Origin: JAFDZW01 sp035632315
GTDB lineage: Bacteria; Bacteroidota; Ignavibacteria; Palsa-1295
DNA length: 15,292 nt
Direction of reading: 5' to 3'
Assembly: GCA_035632315.1 (NCBI GenBank)
Contig: DASQGZ010000017.1
Location: 1-15,292, forward strand
Below the pieces are notes generated by a model. That model did not search any database. It was not told the DNA's origin and saw nothing but the letters and a program-made list of their open reading frames with translations. This document shows positions 7,794 through 15,249 of the stretch, one piece after another. The translations under genes were made by a program, and so were the position numbers. Positions within the stretch are counted from its first letter, which is position 1, and every line of letters starts with the position of its first letter.

Positions 7794-8717
7794 TTATCTG
7801 AATAAATGCAAATTGACGTCGGCTCCTTGCGAGCTTATTTGATCGATCAACATTTTCACCGAACGCAATGTAGAATCAATCTCATGGGAGAATTGCTTGT
7901 CGCTTGTCAGTTTATATAGTACCGACTTATTTTCACGCGCTTCGGTAATAATCCCGCCGATCGAAACGAGCAATGAATCCGCGCGGCCGAGTGTCACCTG
8001 AGACCGCGTCACAAATCTGCGAACACTATCGAGCGTAGCGTTCACATTCGGACGAAGATCGCTCAGCGTTGATGTTGCGCTCTTTGCCAGAAGATTGATA
8101 TTGGTAAGCGTTTCGGTGAGTGCAGTACGATTTTGACGGAGCACAGAGCGGAGTTCACCGACTGCGGCAGACGCATTATCGAGCGTTGCGTACGCTTTTG
8201 ATCTCAGTGCGCCGTTGCCAAACATATCGTTGATCGAGCTGAGCAGTGTATCGACACGAAGTGCAAGCTGCTGAACAGTGCCTGTCAGTGAATTTGCGAA
8301 CGAGACGATCGAACTAAGGTCGCCATTGGCAGAGCCGGTGATCGTATCTTTTGCGGGATCGAACGACCCTGATGAGCCGGCAAGAACATCGATTTTTTTT
8401 CCGCCCATCAGTTCGAGCATTGCAACAGATGCCGATGCGTCATGGTGTAATTGAACCGGTTCGTATAATTCCATCGTAACGACTATCGGTCCGTTCGTTG
8501 TCTCTATAATGTTGTCAACGACGCCTTGCTTGAGTCCGCGGATATATACCGGGTCACCTTTTTCAAGACCGGAAACAGACGAAAATGTTGCAACCAACTG
8601 AGATTTGCTTCTATCGAAACGCCAACTTTTTGCCCATCCGATGCCTATGACCAGTACTGCGATGCCGATGAGCACCGTCAACCCTACTTTAAGGTCGCTG
8701 TTTGATCGTTGCTGCAC
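7794..8717 (-). CDS. MlaD family (MCE domain) lipid-transport substrate-binding protein
   Basis: This 307-residue protein is anchored in the inner membrane by one N-terminal helix (VGLTVLIGIAVLVIGIGWA, about 11-29). The MCE domain follows at about 38-115, with VSGLEKGDPVYIRGLKQGVV and MLELMGGKKIDV (GGxxI being typical). The remaining 190 residues are largely helical with regular hydrophobic spacing, as in MCE proteins whose C-terminal helices form a tunnel across the periplasm. It should bind phospholipid and move it between membranes with an MlaE permease and MlaF ATPase. Neither is in this window, and the upstream neighbour is ssb. The start is GTG 8717, the only start before an in-frame TAA, 9 bases after the ssb stop codon, so translation is probably coupled. 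Assignment to the family is firm; direction of transport and partners are unknown. Confidence 0.92.
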   Translation of the reverse strand: MQQRSNSDLKVGLTVLIGIAVLVIGIGWAKSWRFDRSKSQLVATFSSVSGLEKGDPVYIRGLKQGVVDNIIETTNGPIVVTMELYEPVQLHHDASASVAMLELMGGKKIDVLAGSSGSFDPAKDTITGSANGDLSSIVSFANSLTGTVQQLALRVDTLLSSINDMFGNGALRSKAYATLDNASAAVGELRSVLRQNRTALTETLTNINLLAKSATSTLSDLRPNVNATLDSVRRFVTRSQVTLGRADSLLVSIGGIITEARENKSVLYKLTSDKQFSHEIDSTLRSVKMLIDQISSQGADVNLHLFR

Positions 8718-8726
8718 GAAATATTT

Positions 8727-9182
8727 TTAGAACGGTAGATCGGAATCCGGCACCGCCTGATCGAACGATGGTTCGGGAACGGGTGCGGAATGAGCTTCCG
8801 CCGGAGTACTTTGTGAATATCCTCCGCCGTTTGCAGATCTGTCTCCTGTACCGCCGAGTAAGATCATATCAGTAACGACGATTTCGGAAATATATTTCTT
8901 GTTACCATCTTTATCGTCGTAACTGCGGTTTTGGATGCGTCCTTCGATATATAACTGCTTGCCTTTTTTGACGTAGTTGCCGCAAACTTCCGCAAGTTTA
9001 TCCCAGGCAACGATATTATGCCATGTCGTGCGCTCTTGCGTAGTGCCACTTTGGTCGCGCCAGCTTTCACTGGTTGCTACGCTGAAAGTTGCAACGGCCT
9101 TGCCATTATTGGTATATCGCAACTCTGCGTCTTTGCCGGCGTGTCCGAGAATTTGTGCTTTATTGAGACTTCTTCCTGCCAT
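8727..9182 (-). CDS. ssb: Single-stranded DNA-binding protein
   Basis: A 151-residue SSB that coats single-stranded DNA during replication, recombination and repair, and recruits partners through its tail. The OB fold spans about 4-110: SLNKAQILGHAGKDAELRY at the start, TFSVATSESW (32-41), the conserved TTWHNIVAWDKLAE (52-65) and KKGKQLYIEGRIQNRSY (72-88). A Gly/Ser/Pro/Ala-rich linker follows and ends in the acidic tip DSDLPF, the protein-interaction tail. Length is typical for a bacterial tetrameric SSB. It is the first gene of a minus-strand run with the MCE protein and an epimerase, not with rpsF/rpsR as in many bacteria. The start is ATG 9182 with no clear Shine-Dalgarno. It could be the housekeeping SSB or a paralogue. 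Confidence 0.96.
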   Translation of the reverse strand: MAGRSLNKAQILGHAGKDAELRYTNNGKAVATFSVATSESWRDQSGTTQERTTWHNIVAWDKLAEVCGNYVKKGKQLYIEGRIQNRSYDDKDGNKKYISEIVVTDMILLGGTGDRSANGGGYSQSTPAEAHSAPVPEPSFDQAVPDSDLPF

Positions 9183-9294
9183 AATCGGTAAATGGGTGCT
9201 TATAATTAACGCTAAAAGTAACGCTCTCGTCTTAGTATAAGGTTCGCTGCGAGTTCGAAAGAACTATGATATCTTTCCCAATGGTTCATAATTC
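9183..9294. promoter_or_regulatory. Divergent promoter region between ssb and acylphosphatase
   Basis: The 112 bases between divergent starts should carry promoters in both directions. A TATAAT (9201-9206) and a TATAAG (9236-9241) on the plus strand are candidate -10 boxes, but no good -35 is seen at the right spacing. The heptamer TAACGCT occurs twice in direct orientation (9207-9213 and 9219-9225; 12-base period). A small hairpin AGTTC-GAAA-GAACT (9252-9265) lies in the acylphosphatase leader. Confidence 0.4.
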
Positions 9295-9567
9295 ATGAAA
9301 CGTATCCATATGATCGTCAGGGGGCTGGTGCAGGGCGTTGGATTTAGGTATTATACCCATCGGCAGGCCGCAGCAGAATCTGTGACCGGATTTGTTCGCA
9401 ACTGTTCAGATGGTTCGGTCGAGATCGAAGCTCAAGGAAACGAAGATGCCGTCAATCGGCTTATAGAGTGGGTACACCGAGGTGTGCCTCGTGCTATGAT
9501 TGAGAATGTACAGCAACAAGTAATTCCGACCGTCGCAGGTGAAGAAGAATTTGATATACTGCTCTGA
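9295..9567 (+). CDS. acyP: Acylphosphatase
   Basis: A 90-residue acylphosphatase, the usual length, which hydrolyses carboxyl-phosphate bonds such as that in acetyl phosphate or 1,3-bisphosphoglycerate. The signature GLVQGVGFR (10-18) supplies the phosphate loop and catalytic Arg18. GFVRNCSDGSVEIEAQG (32-48) supplies catalytic Asn36. The C-terminus EEFDILL matches the family end. The start ATG 9295 fits the family (MKRIHMIVRG), although no Shine-Dalgarno is obvious. The methyltransferase starts 27 bases downstream on the same strand, so the two probably form a small operon, divergent from ssb. It is a small cytoplasmic enzyme. Confidence 0.95.
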   Translation: MKRIHMIVRGLVQGVGFRYYTHRQAAAESVTGFVRNCSDGSVEIEAQGNEDAVNRLIEWVHRGVPRAMIENVQQQVIPTVAGEEEFDILL

Positions 9568-9594
9568 CCCCGAGTTTGTGGTGACTGGTAAAAA

Positions 9595-10374
9595 ATGCTT
9601 CAAGACCGAAAAACGATATTCAATGCTCTTGCCGAAGAATACGATGCGTACCGCCCGCATTATCCTCCGCAGGCGCTCCTTCTCCTCGTAACGCTTGGCG
9701 AGCTTAACTCTTCGTCTGCGATCGCCGACATCGGCACCGGGACAGGCCGCATTGCGATCGAACTGGCAAAGTACGTACGGGTCGTCTATGCGGTTGATAC
9801 TGCGGCAGCAATGCTCGAACGGCTCAGTGACAATGCTCGTGAAGAAGGGTTGATGAACATCCGCACGCTCGAAACACCTGCAGAAGATACGGGGCTTGCT
9901 TCCGAATCGCTGGATATGGCGATCATGTCACAATCGTTTCACTGGGTTGACGAACAACCGGCGCTCGCGGAGATGCACCGTGTTCTCAGGCCGAGTGCAC
10001 CGTTGGTAGTTATGTGGAATCAAGTAACCAATGTTTCCGATCCATATTATAAGAATATCACATCGCTGATAAAGCAATACAATCCGAATTATCGCGGCGG
10101 AGCAGATATCGTCAGCACCGGGTTTCTTCCGGCGATCGAAGCGTCAGGATTATTTAATTCGGTAGAGAGATATTCTTTCCCATTCGAGTTACAATATCGT
10201 CCGGAATCATATCTTGGCTTCCTTCTTTCAAAATCATACGTAGGCGTTGGCATTGCCCAGGATAAAATTCCGCCGTTCATTCAGCAAGTGCATGGGTATC
10301 TCAAAGAAAGCTTTCCGCATGACCGGATCACTGAGAAATACGAAACGGTGATGTTGGTAGCGAGGAAAAAGTAG
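9595..10374 (+). CDS. Class I SAM-dependent methyltransferase
   Basis: A 259-residue cytoplasmic methyltransferase of unknown substrate. It opens with the segment FNALAEEYDAYRPHYPPQ (9-26), common in the Methyltransf_11 group. Motif I is IADIGTGTGRIAIELAK (43-59), the acidic residue after strand beta-2 is in YAVDTAAAML, and motif post-II is LDMAIMSQSFHWVDE. The aromatic SFHWVD followed by HRVLRPSAPLVVMWN (motif III) is typical of enzymes related to the trans-aconitate methyltransferase/TMT1 type. That likeness does not fix a substrate. It follows acylphosphatase by 27 bases. Its stop is three bases from the stop of the convergent DedA gene, with no room for a terminator between them. Confidence 0.88.
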   Translation: MLQDRKTIFNALAEEYDAYRPHYPPQALLLLVTLGELNSSSAIADIGTGTGRIAIELAKYVRVVYAVDTAAAMLERLSDNAREEGLMNIRTLETPAEDTGLASESLDMAIMSQSFHWVDEQPALAEMHRVLRPSAPLVVMWNQVTNVSDPYYKNITSLIKQYNPNYRGGADIVSTGFLPAIEASGLFNSVERYSFPFELQYRPESYLGFLLSKSYVGVGIAQDKIPPFIQQVHGYLKESFPHDRITEKYETVMLVARKK

Positions 10375-10377
10375 CGG

Positions 10378-11037
10378 TTATTTTTCTGCCGCGGCTTGCG
10401 GTTTCGTCTTCGTCTTATCCCTGAGCCAATGAAGTACCGGCAGCAACAACGAAAGACAGATCACACCGAGAATTGCGAACTCCAGATATTTTTGAACATA
10501 CTGTTGCAGCCCTGGGAAGAGTGTAACAACGGAATAACCAACTGATGTAACGACGAACACCCAGAGGAACCCGCCAATAATGTTAAAGACCATAAAGCGC
10601 TTGTAACCCATTTCCGCAGCGCCTGCAACGACGGGCGCAAATGTGCGGACGATCGGAATAAAACGGGCAAGCACCATCGTCTTGCCGCCGTGCTTTTCAT
10701 AAAAAGCATGGGTACGAATCAGATGCTCTCGTTTGAATAATTTTGAGTTCGGCCGTTCGTACAATTTTTTTCCTGCGGTTCTTCCGATATAATATCCGAG
10801 AACATTTCCGGCGATAGCACTGACGCCGAGCAGAAGATCCATTTCAATGAACGACACCGGGATCACACCGCTTGGCCAGAGCAGCCCTGCCGCAAGCAGC
10901 AGCGTATCGCCGGGCAGAAAAAAACCGACGAGCAGCCCGGTTTCTGCAAAAATGATCGCGCAGAGCACCGTCATTCCGCCGGAACGAACAAGATGCTGAA
11001 GTCCATCACTTGAAAATAATTGGTGTATAAGATCCAT
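10378..11037 (-). CDS. DedA family integral membrane protein
   Basis: This 219-residue inner-membrane protein belongs to the DedA (SNARE-associated/VTT) family, linked to undecaprenyl phosphate or phospholipid recycling and to membrane homeostasis. The diagnostic segments are FAETGLLVGFFLPGD (30-44), with the conserved acidic residue and PGD; GNVLGYYIGRTAGKKLY; and RFIPIVRTFAPVVAGAAEM, with the conserved arginines and Pro-Gly re-entrant loop. Hydrophobic helices follow at about 155-180 and 185-208. It ends in a basic tail (RDKTKTKPQAAAEK) expected on the cytoplasmic side. The start is ATG 11037. It is a single gene on the minus strand, convergent with the methyltransferase (3-base gap) and 208 bases from the NTF2-like gene upstream. 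Exact substrate is not readable. Confidence 0.93.
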   Translation of the reverse strand: MDLIHQLFSSDGLQHLVRSGGMTVLCAIIFAETGLLVGFFLPGDTLLLAAGLLWPSGVIPVSFIEMDLLLGVSAIAGNVLGYYIGRTAGKKLYERPNSKLFKREHLIRTHAFYEKHGGKTMVLARFIPIVRTFAPVVAGAAEMGYKRFMVFNIIGGFLWVFVVTSVGYSVVTLFPGLQQYVQKYLEFAILGVICLSLLLPVLHWLRDKTKTKPQAAAEK

Positions 11038-11245
11038 TGAATTAAGATCGTAACCTTATAATACCATTAAATTTGTAAAGAAGTTTAGCAAAAGTGATTA
11101 CTAAATCGTAATGAATAGAATCTTATACAGTTGGCAAAGCTCCACCCTTAACAAAAACATATTGCTATGATTGGCCGACATGGTGAGAGATGCTGCCGCA
11201 AGCAATAGAATAATATTTACAGAGAGTTGTCTGCTCAGGCTTCTA
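11038..11245. other. Intergenic region upstream of dedA
   Basis: These 208 bases lie after the NTF2-like gene and before dedA, both read on the minus strand. The half nearest dedA is AT-rich and contains TATTATAAG about 20 bases before its start, a weak -10 candidate without a clear -35. I see no strong hairpin with a T run to end the ddl transcript, and no tRNA-like cloverleaf. Confidence 0.3.
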
Positions 11246-11737
11246 TCATTTCTTCGCCTGTTCGTGGTCGTAGCTTAACGCCTTGCTTAATTTCCACTTG
11301 CCATTTTCAAGAAGCCATACGTGAGTAAATCGTGCTTTGCTTGTTAGATATTCCGGCTTTCCTTTTTCGATGCCGTAGAATTGATGCTCTCCGGTTTGAA
11401 TGGCTCCGTATAAGATGCCATTTTTCATTAATTGAAACACTTCTAGCGACCCTTCAACCAATTTTCTTCTCGGTTTGTAATCCATCTTGCCGAGGTTTTT
11501 AATGCTTGCGATCAGCGCTCTTTTTGAAGGTATGATTCCGGCTTCATCGTGATACATTTCAAAATTATCGCTTAGTAGATCCTCGAATTGGCTCGTGTCG
11601 GCAGTATTAAATCCGACATTGAAAAGTAGGCTGTCGTTTGATCTCAATGTATTGAATAAATCGGAGGATCTTTCGACTTGCGCAAATAGTGTTGCGGAAG
11701 TAAAAAGCAAGACAATGAATATAAGTATGGTCTTCAT
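11246..11737 (-). CDS. Exported NTF2-like (DUF4440/SnoaL-type) protein
   Basis: A 163-residue protein with a clear signal peptide (KTILIFIVLLFTSATLFAQ, cut after AQ at 20). The mature part fits the NTF2-like fold: an N-terminal helix (SSDLFNTLRSNDSLLFNVGFN), the DTSQFEDLLSDNFEMYHDEAG strand region (48-68), SKRALIASIKN (about 72-82) and ending RFTHVWLLENGKWKLSKALSYDHE. The conserved Asp/His and final WLLENGKWKL are typical of DUF4440 proteins, which often bind small ligands; no defined reaction can be assigned. The start is ATG 11737, only 7 bases beyond the ddl stop, so it is likely co-transcribed and translationally coupled with ddl. Its periplasmic location differs from the cytoplasmic ligase, so a functional link is not obvious. 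Confidence 0.85.
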   Translation of the reverse strand: MKTILIFIVLLFTSATLFAQVERSSDLFNTLRSNDSLLFNVGFNTADTSQFEDLLSDNFEMYHDEAGIIPSKRALIASIKNLGKMDYKPRRKLVEGSLEVFQLMKNGILYGAIQTGEHQFYGIEKGKPEYLTSKARFTHVWLLENGKWKLSKALSYDHEQAKK

Positions 11738-11744
11738 TATTTAG

Positions 11745-12764
11745 TTATCTCATCGCCGCATCGAGGATCGTCTGGCAAAGTTGCTCGAATGACATACCTG
11801 CTGCTGCCGCCGCTTTTGGAACGAGACTCGTTTCTGTCATTCCCGGAAGTGTATTGATCTCGAGGCAATAGAACGAACCATCGTCTTTCAAACGATAATC
11901 GATTCTCGCATATCCTCTCGCATCGCAGCAATTATAAACGGTAAGTGCGCTTTGCTGTAATTTTTTTGCAAGATCATCCGGCAGATCAGCGGGGCAGTAA
12001 TAATTTGTCATCCCTTTTGTGTATTTATGATGATAATCATAAAACCCACCTTCAGGATTTATTTCTACGATCGGAAGAGGTGTACCGTCAAGCACAGTTA
12101 CGGTAAGTTCACGCCCTTCGATATATTCTTCTATCAACGCTCCGGAAGAATATTGCCATGCAAGTCGAACGCCTGCTTCGAAATCAAAATCTGCTTGAGT
12201 TGACATTGTCAGTCCCACTGTTGAGCCTTGATCGTTCGGTTTTATGACAACGCCGCCGCTCATTTTATCCATTGAGTCTTTCATCACACTTCCAAGCATT
12301 TTTGGAGTAGAGCTTGAAATGAAATTCCATTTCGGTGTCGGGACACCCGCAGCTTCGATGATGATCTTTGTATACGCCTTGTCGATCGAGACAGCCGATG
12401 AGCGGCTTCCACTGCCGGTGAATTTTTTCCCGAGCAGTTCGAGTACTGCCTGTACAGTGCCGTCTTCTCCGGGAACCCCGTGCAAACCGATCACGACGCA
12501 GTCAGCTGAACGCACTGTGGCGGACGTTAAGCTATCAACGAAAATGCTGCCTTGTGAAATTGCACCAAGCTCTGCGGCTGAAGGAGGGGTTGCGTGAGGG
12601 GGTGCAACGTGATAATCTTTTATTTTCATTGTCTGTCCTGTCGCAGGATCGAGCAATGTGACGGTATGACCGAGCGATTCGTACGCCCTCGCCATACCAT
12701 AGCCGCTCAAGAGTGAAATTTCGCGCTCTGCGCTTGTTCCGCCGAAAAGGATGCAAAGATTCAT
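11745..12764 (-). CDS. ddl: D-alanine--D-alanine ligase
   Basis: A 339-residue ATP-grasp enzyme that joins two D-alanines with ATP for peptidoglycan precursor synthesis in the cytoplasm. It begins LCILFGGTSAEREISLLSG with the catalytic Glu, then HGVPGEDGTVQAVLELL and FTGSGSRSSAVSIDK. ATP-grasp binding is GGVVIKPNDQGSTVGL, and EEYIEGRELTV and the omega-loop YDYHHKY follow. Catalytic metal ligands are in RIDYRLKDDG and CLEINTLPGMT. The omega-loop Tyr argues for D-Ala-D-Ala rather than D-Ala-D-Lac product. Two usual residues differ mildly: FTGS for YTGS and SIDK for SMDK. ATG 12764 is chosen because the family starts at this point; the in-frame TTG 12791 would only add nine unrelated residues. 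It is divergent from panB and is followed by the NTF2-like gene. Confidence 0.95.
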   Translation of the reverse strand: MNLCILFGGTSAEREISLLSGYGMARAYESLGHTVTLLDPATGQTMKIKDYHVAPPHATPPSAAELGAISQGSIFVDSLTSATVRSADCVVIGLHGVPGEDGTVQAVLELLGKKFTGSGSRSSAVSIDKAYTKIIIEAAGVPTPKWNFISSSTPKMLGSVMKDSMDKMSGGVVIKPNDQGSTVGLTMSTQADFDFEAGVRLAWQYSSGALIEEYIEGRELTVTVLDGTPLPIVEINPEGGFYDYHHKYTKGMTNYYCPADLPDDLAKKLQQSALTVYNCCDARGYARIDYRLKDDGSFYCLEINTLPGMTETSLVPKAAAAAGMSFEQLCQTILDAAMR

Positions 12765-12788
12765 TATGGTGTTATGTTCTCTATGGTA

Positions 12789-12796
12789 CAAATCTA
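12789..12796 (-). promoter_or_regulatory. Possible Bacteroidetes-type -7 box for ddl
   Basis: On the minus strand TAGATTTG matches the TAnnTTTG consensus of Bacteroidetes promoters and lies 25 bases before ATG 12764, giving a short plausible leader. The matching upstream TTTG is 23 bases away (in GATTTTGTC), which is longer than the usual 19-20, so support is weak. The 71-base gap must also hold the panB promoter. Confidence 0.25.
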
Positions 12797-12835
12797 CCGA
12801 ACCGTTCGTATCTTCGTGACAAAATCGAGAACTCT

Positions 12836-13633
12836 ATGAGAGTGACAACCAGAACGATCGCCGAAAAAAAACAGCGTGGTGAAAAGATCACGATGCTTAC
12901 GGCGTACGATTATACATTTGCCAGACTGCTCGACGAATCGGAGATCGATCTCTTGCTTGTCGGCGATTCCGTCTCGAACGTTGTGCAAGGCAATGAAACA
13001 ACGCTGCCAGTGACGCTTGATGAAATGATCTATCATACGAAGGCCGTTGTGAAAGGCGCGCGAACATATTCGATGGTCATTTGCGATCTGCCGTTTATGA
13101 GCTATCAGGCGGATCCAATAGAAGGCTTCCGTAATGCCGGGCGTGTGATGAAAGAGACCGGTGCAGGAGCCGTAAAACTCGAAGGGGGCGAGCGTGTCTG
13201 TCCCGCCGTACAATTAATGACAGATAATGGCATACCGGTTTGTGGCCACCTTGGACTTACACCGCAGTCTATCAATCAATTCGGCACATATCGCACTCGC
13301 GGAACGAACAAAGAAGAAGCGGATCGTATCAAGCAGGACGCGCTCGCACTTGAAGATGCCGGGGTATTTGCGATCGTCCTCGAAAAAATTCCTGCTACGC
13401 TCGCAACGGAAATAACTAAAATGCTGAAGATCGCGACGATCGGTATCGGTGCCGGCAACGGCTGCGACGGGCAAGTGCTCGTGCTGCACGATATGCTCGG
13501 TCTCAATGAAGAATTTCATCCCCGTTTTGTCAGAAAATATCTAAACCTTGCCGATGAGGTTCGCGGCGCGTTCAAAAAATATGGCGATGATATCCGCAGC
13601 GGAGGCTTCCCGAATAAGGACGAATCATATTAG
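12836..13633 (+). CDS. panB: 3-methyl-2-oxobutanoate hydroxymethyltransferase
   Basis: A 265-residue enzyme of pantothenate synthesis that makes ketopantoate from 2-oxoisovalerate and methylene-tetrahydrofolate in the cytoplasm. The TIM-barrel motifs are all present: TMLTAYDYTFARLLDE, then VGDSV with metal-binding Asp44, CDLPF with Asp84, AVKLEGGE with Lys114 and Glu116, GHLGLTPQS, the catalytic Glu in VLEKIP, and IGIGAGNGCDGQVLVLHD. The length is normal. The start is ATG 12836 (MRVTTRTIAEKKQ), with GAGA a few bases upstream; the longer open frame from 12713 overlaps ddl and adds unrelated residues. It leads a plus-strand run with dienelactone hydrolase and rsmG, and is divergent from ddl. 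No panC or panD is in this window. Confidence 0.96.
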   Translation: MRVTTRTIAEKKQRGEKITMLTAYDYTFARLLDESEIDLLLVGDSVSNVVQGNETTLPVTLDEMIYHTKAVVKGARTYSMVICDLPFMSYQADPIEGFRNAGRVMKETGAGAVKLEGGERVCPAVQLMTDNGIPVCGHLGLTPQSINQFGTYRTRGTNKEEADRIKQDALALEDAGVFAIVLEKIPATLATEITKMLKIATIGIGAGNGCDGQVLVLHDMLGLNEEFHPRFVRKYLNLADEVRGAFKKYGDDIRSGGFPNKDESY

Positions 13634-13661
13634 AGTTTTTCTTGCTTTATGTTTCAAGATC

Positions 13662-13667
13662 AAGGAG
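13662..13667 (+). promoter_or_regulatory. Strong Shine-Dalgarno for the dienelactone hydrolase gene
   Basis: AAGGAG sits six bases before ATG 13674 and fixes the start of the exported hydrolase. The open frame continues upstream to 13548 within panB, but that extension lacks a signal peptide. This is the clearest Shine-Dalgarno in the window. Confidence 0.75.
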
Positions 13668-13673
13668 AAATGT

Positions 13674-14519
13674 ATGTCAAAAACTCTGCTTGTTACCCTA
13701 TTGCTGATTTTGTCCCCCGTATTGCTTCTCGCACAGCATTCATGTTGCGTCTTATCCCCGGCTTCAACTGATCGCTTCGCAGTAATGATGTCTGATCCTA
13801 AATTTGTCTCAATGCACGAAGTGCCGCTGCCGATCTCGGTCGTACTTGCCGGATCGACGGTTTCATTCGCATGCTCTGACAATAAGAACGGATCGGGATA
13901 TTTTGTGAAATCCGCAACACACCCGAACGACGTCGTTATTATGGTACATGAATGGTGGGGGCTTAATGACTACATCAAGTCTGAAGCCGATCGCGTCAGT
14001 TCGGAGCTTGGAGTTAGTGTTCTTGCTGTTGATCTTTACGATGGGAAGGTTGCATCGACGCCGGATGAAGCAGGAAAACTAGCACAATCTGAGAGCGCCG
14101 ACCGGGCAAAAGCAATTTTAAGCGGTGCTATTGCTTCTCTTGGCTCGTCGGCGCATATTGCGACGATCGGCTGGTGCTTCGGCGGAGGGTGGTCCCATCA
14201 GGCGGCGTTGCTTGGCAGTACACAAACTGTTGGCTGTGTGATCTATTACGGAATGCCTGAGATGGACGAAGCAAAATTAAAAGCAGCAAATTTCCCGGTT
14301 CTTGGTATTTTCGGTACTAAAGATCAATGGATCAATCAAAAGGTTGTTACTGATTTTCAAGCCGCAATGAAAAAGGCAGGCAAGAAACTGACCGTCTATA
14401 ACTACGATGCCAATCATGCGTTTGCAAATCCGAGCAATCCACATCACGACAAGAAAGCGACAGCCGACGCGTGGACTCACACGGAAGCATTCTTTCGATC
14501 GGTCTTCAAACTGAAGTAA
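13674..14519 (+). CDS. Exported dienelactone hydrolase family protein
   Basis: A 281-residue alpha/beta hydrolase. Residues 1-21 form a signal peptide (KTLLVTLLLILSPVLLLAQ), predicting periplasmic location. A cysteine pair (HSCC) and a 60-residue N-terminal extension precede the hydrolase domain, which starts near IMVHEWWGLNDYIK (about 88-101). Catalytic residues are the Cys nucleophile in GWCFGGGWS (about 165), Asp in FGTKDQW and His in DANHAFANPS, the Cys-Asp-His triad of the DLH family. The reaction is probably hydrolysis of an ester or lactone; the true substrate is unknown, and the family is broad. The N-terminal extension with Cys pair resembles exported members I associate with Bacteroidetes. 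The gene lies 40 bases after panB and its stop overlaps the start of rsmG (TAATG), so the three are probably one operon. Confidence 0.93.
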   Translation: MSKTLLVTLLLILSPVLLLAQHSCCVLSPASTDRFAVMMSDPKFVSMHEVPLPISVVLAGSTVSFACSDNKNGSGYFVKSATHPNDVVIMVHEWWGLNDYIKSEADRVSSELGVSVLAVDLYDGKVASTPDEAGKLAQSESADRAKAILSGAIASLGSSAHIATIGWCFGGGWSHQAALLGSTQTVGCVIYYGMPEMDEAKLKAANFPVLGIFGTKDQWINQKVVTDFQAAMKKAGKKLTVYNYDANHAFANPSNPHHDKKATADAWTHTEAFFRSVFKLK

Positions 14520-15190
14520 TGACATTTACAGAATTTCTTGAAATTGTCCAAACGAACGGGCTTCGTTTGGATACGAAGCGGTCTGCTCTGTTAGAACAAT
14601 ATGCTCATTTGCTGAAAGAACAGAATGGTAAAGTAAACCTCATTTCCCGAAAAGACGAAGAGAATATTTTTGAAAAACATCTCCTTCATTCACTGACGCT
14701 TGCGATGCCGGAAGTTACCGGCTTCACGATCCCAAACGGCGCATCTGTTTTTGATGTTGGCACCGGCGGCGGACTACCCGGGATACCGCTTGCCATTGTT
14801 CGGGATGACATTACAGTAACATTGTGCGACTCCATTGCAAAAAAAATAAAGGCTGACGAGGAGATGATCGATTCGTTACGCCTTGAGAATGTAACGGCAA
14901 TAATATCGCGAGCCGAAGATCTTGCAAAACAAAAAGAATTTTTCGGAAGGTTTGACATTGTCGTTTCACGCGCTGTCGCACCATTGGACGATCTTGTGAA
15001 GTGGACAAGAGGATTGTTGAAAAAGAACGGTGCATTGCTCTGTTTAAAAGGCGGCGACATTCAGGAAGAGATCAAAAGGACAAAACGAATAAAAGACGTT
15101 GAACGGGTCACCGAAGCCCCGCTTGCACTTCGAGGATATAATGGATTTATCAATGACGCTAAAAATATTGTTACAGTTTTATTGGGATAA
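14519..15190 (+). CDS. rsmG: 16S rRNA (guanine(527)-N7)-methyltransferase RsmG
   Basis: A 223-residue SAM-dependent methyltransferase that modifies G527 of 16S rRNA. The signature is present: KVNLISRKDEENIFEKHLLH (38-57), SAM motif I VFDVGTGGGLPGIPLAI (77-93), LCDSIAKKI (102-110), then SRAEDL and VSRAVAPLDDLVKW (149-162), and NGALLCLKGG. The length is typical. ATG 14519 is chosen because it overlaps the dienelactone hydrolase stop (TAATG) and matches the family; the open frame from 14471 adds 16 unrelated residues. Translational coupling to the upstream gene is likely. It is cytoplasmic. It is not beside mnmG or parA here, its common neighbour in other lineages. Confidence 0.95.
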   Translation: MTFTEFLEIVQTNGLRLDTKRSALLEQYAHLLKEQNGKVNLISRKDEENIFEKHLLHSLTLAMPEVTGFTIPNGASVFDVGTGGGLPGIPLAIVRDDITVTLCDSIAKKIKADEEMIDSLRLENVTAIISRAEDLAKQKEFFGRFDIVVSRAVAPLDDLVKWTRGLLKKNGALLCLKGGDIQEEIKRTKRIKDVERVTEAPLALRGYNGFINDAKNIVTVLLG

Positions 15191-15249
15191 TTTTTTGCCC
15201 AAATGCCTAAGGAATCGCGGAGCCTTGCTTTAGAAGCCGGTGTTAGCAA

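Noticed and set aside
12713..12835. Longer N-terminus of panB reaching into ddl
   Set aside because: The added 41 residues are unlike any PanB and overlap the divergent ddl start.
13548..13673. Longer N-terminus of the dienelactone hydrolase inside panB
   Set aside because: A strong AAGGAG and a signal peptide mark ATG 13674 as the start.
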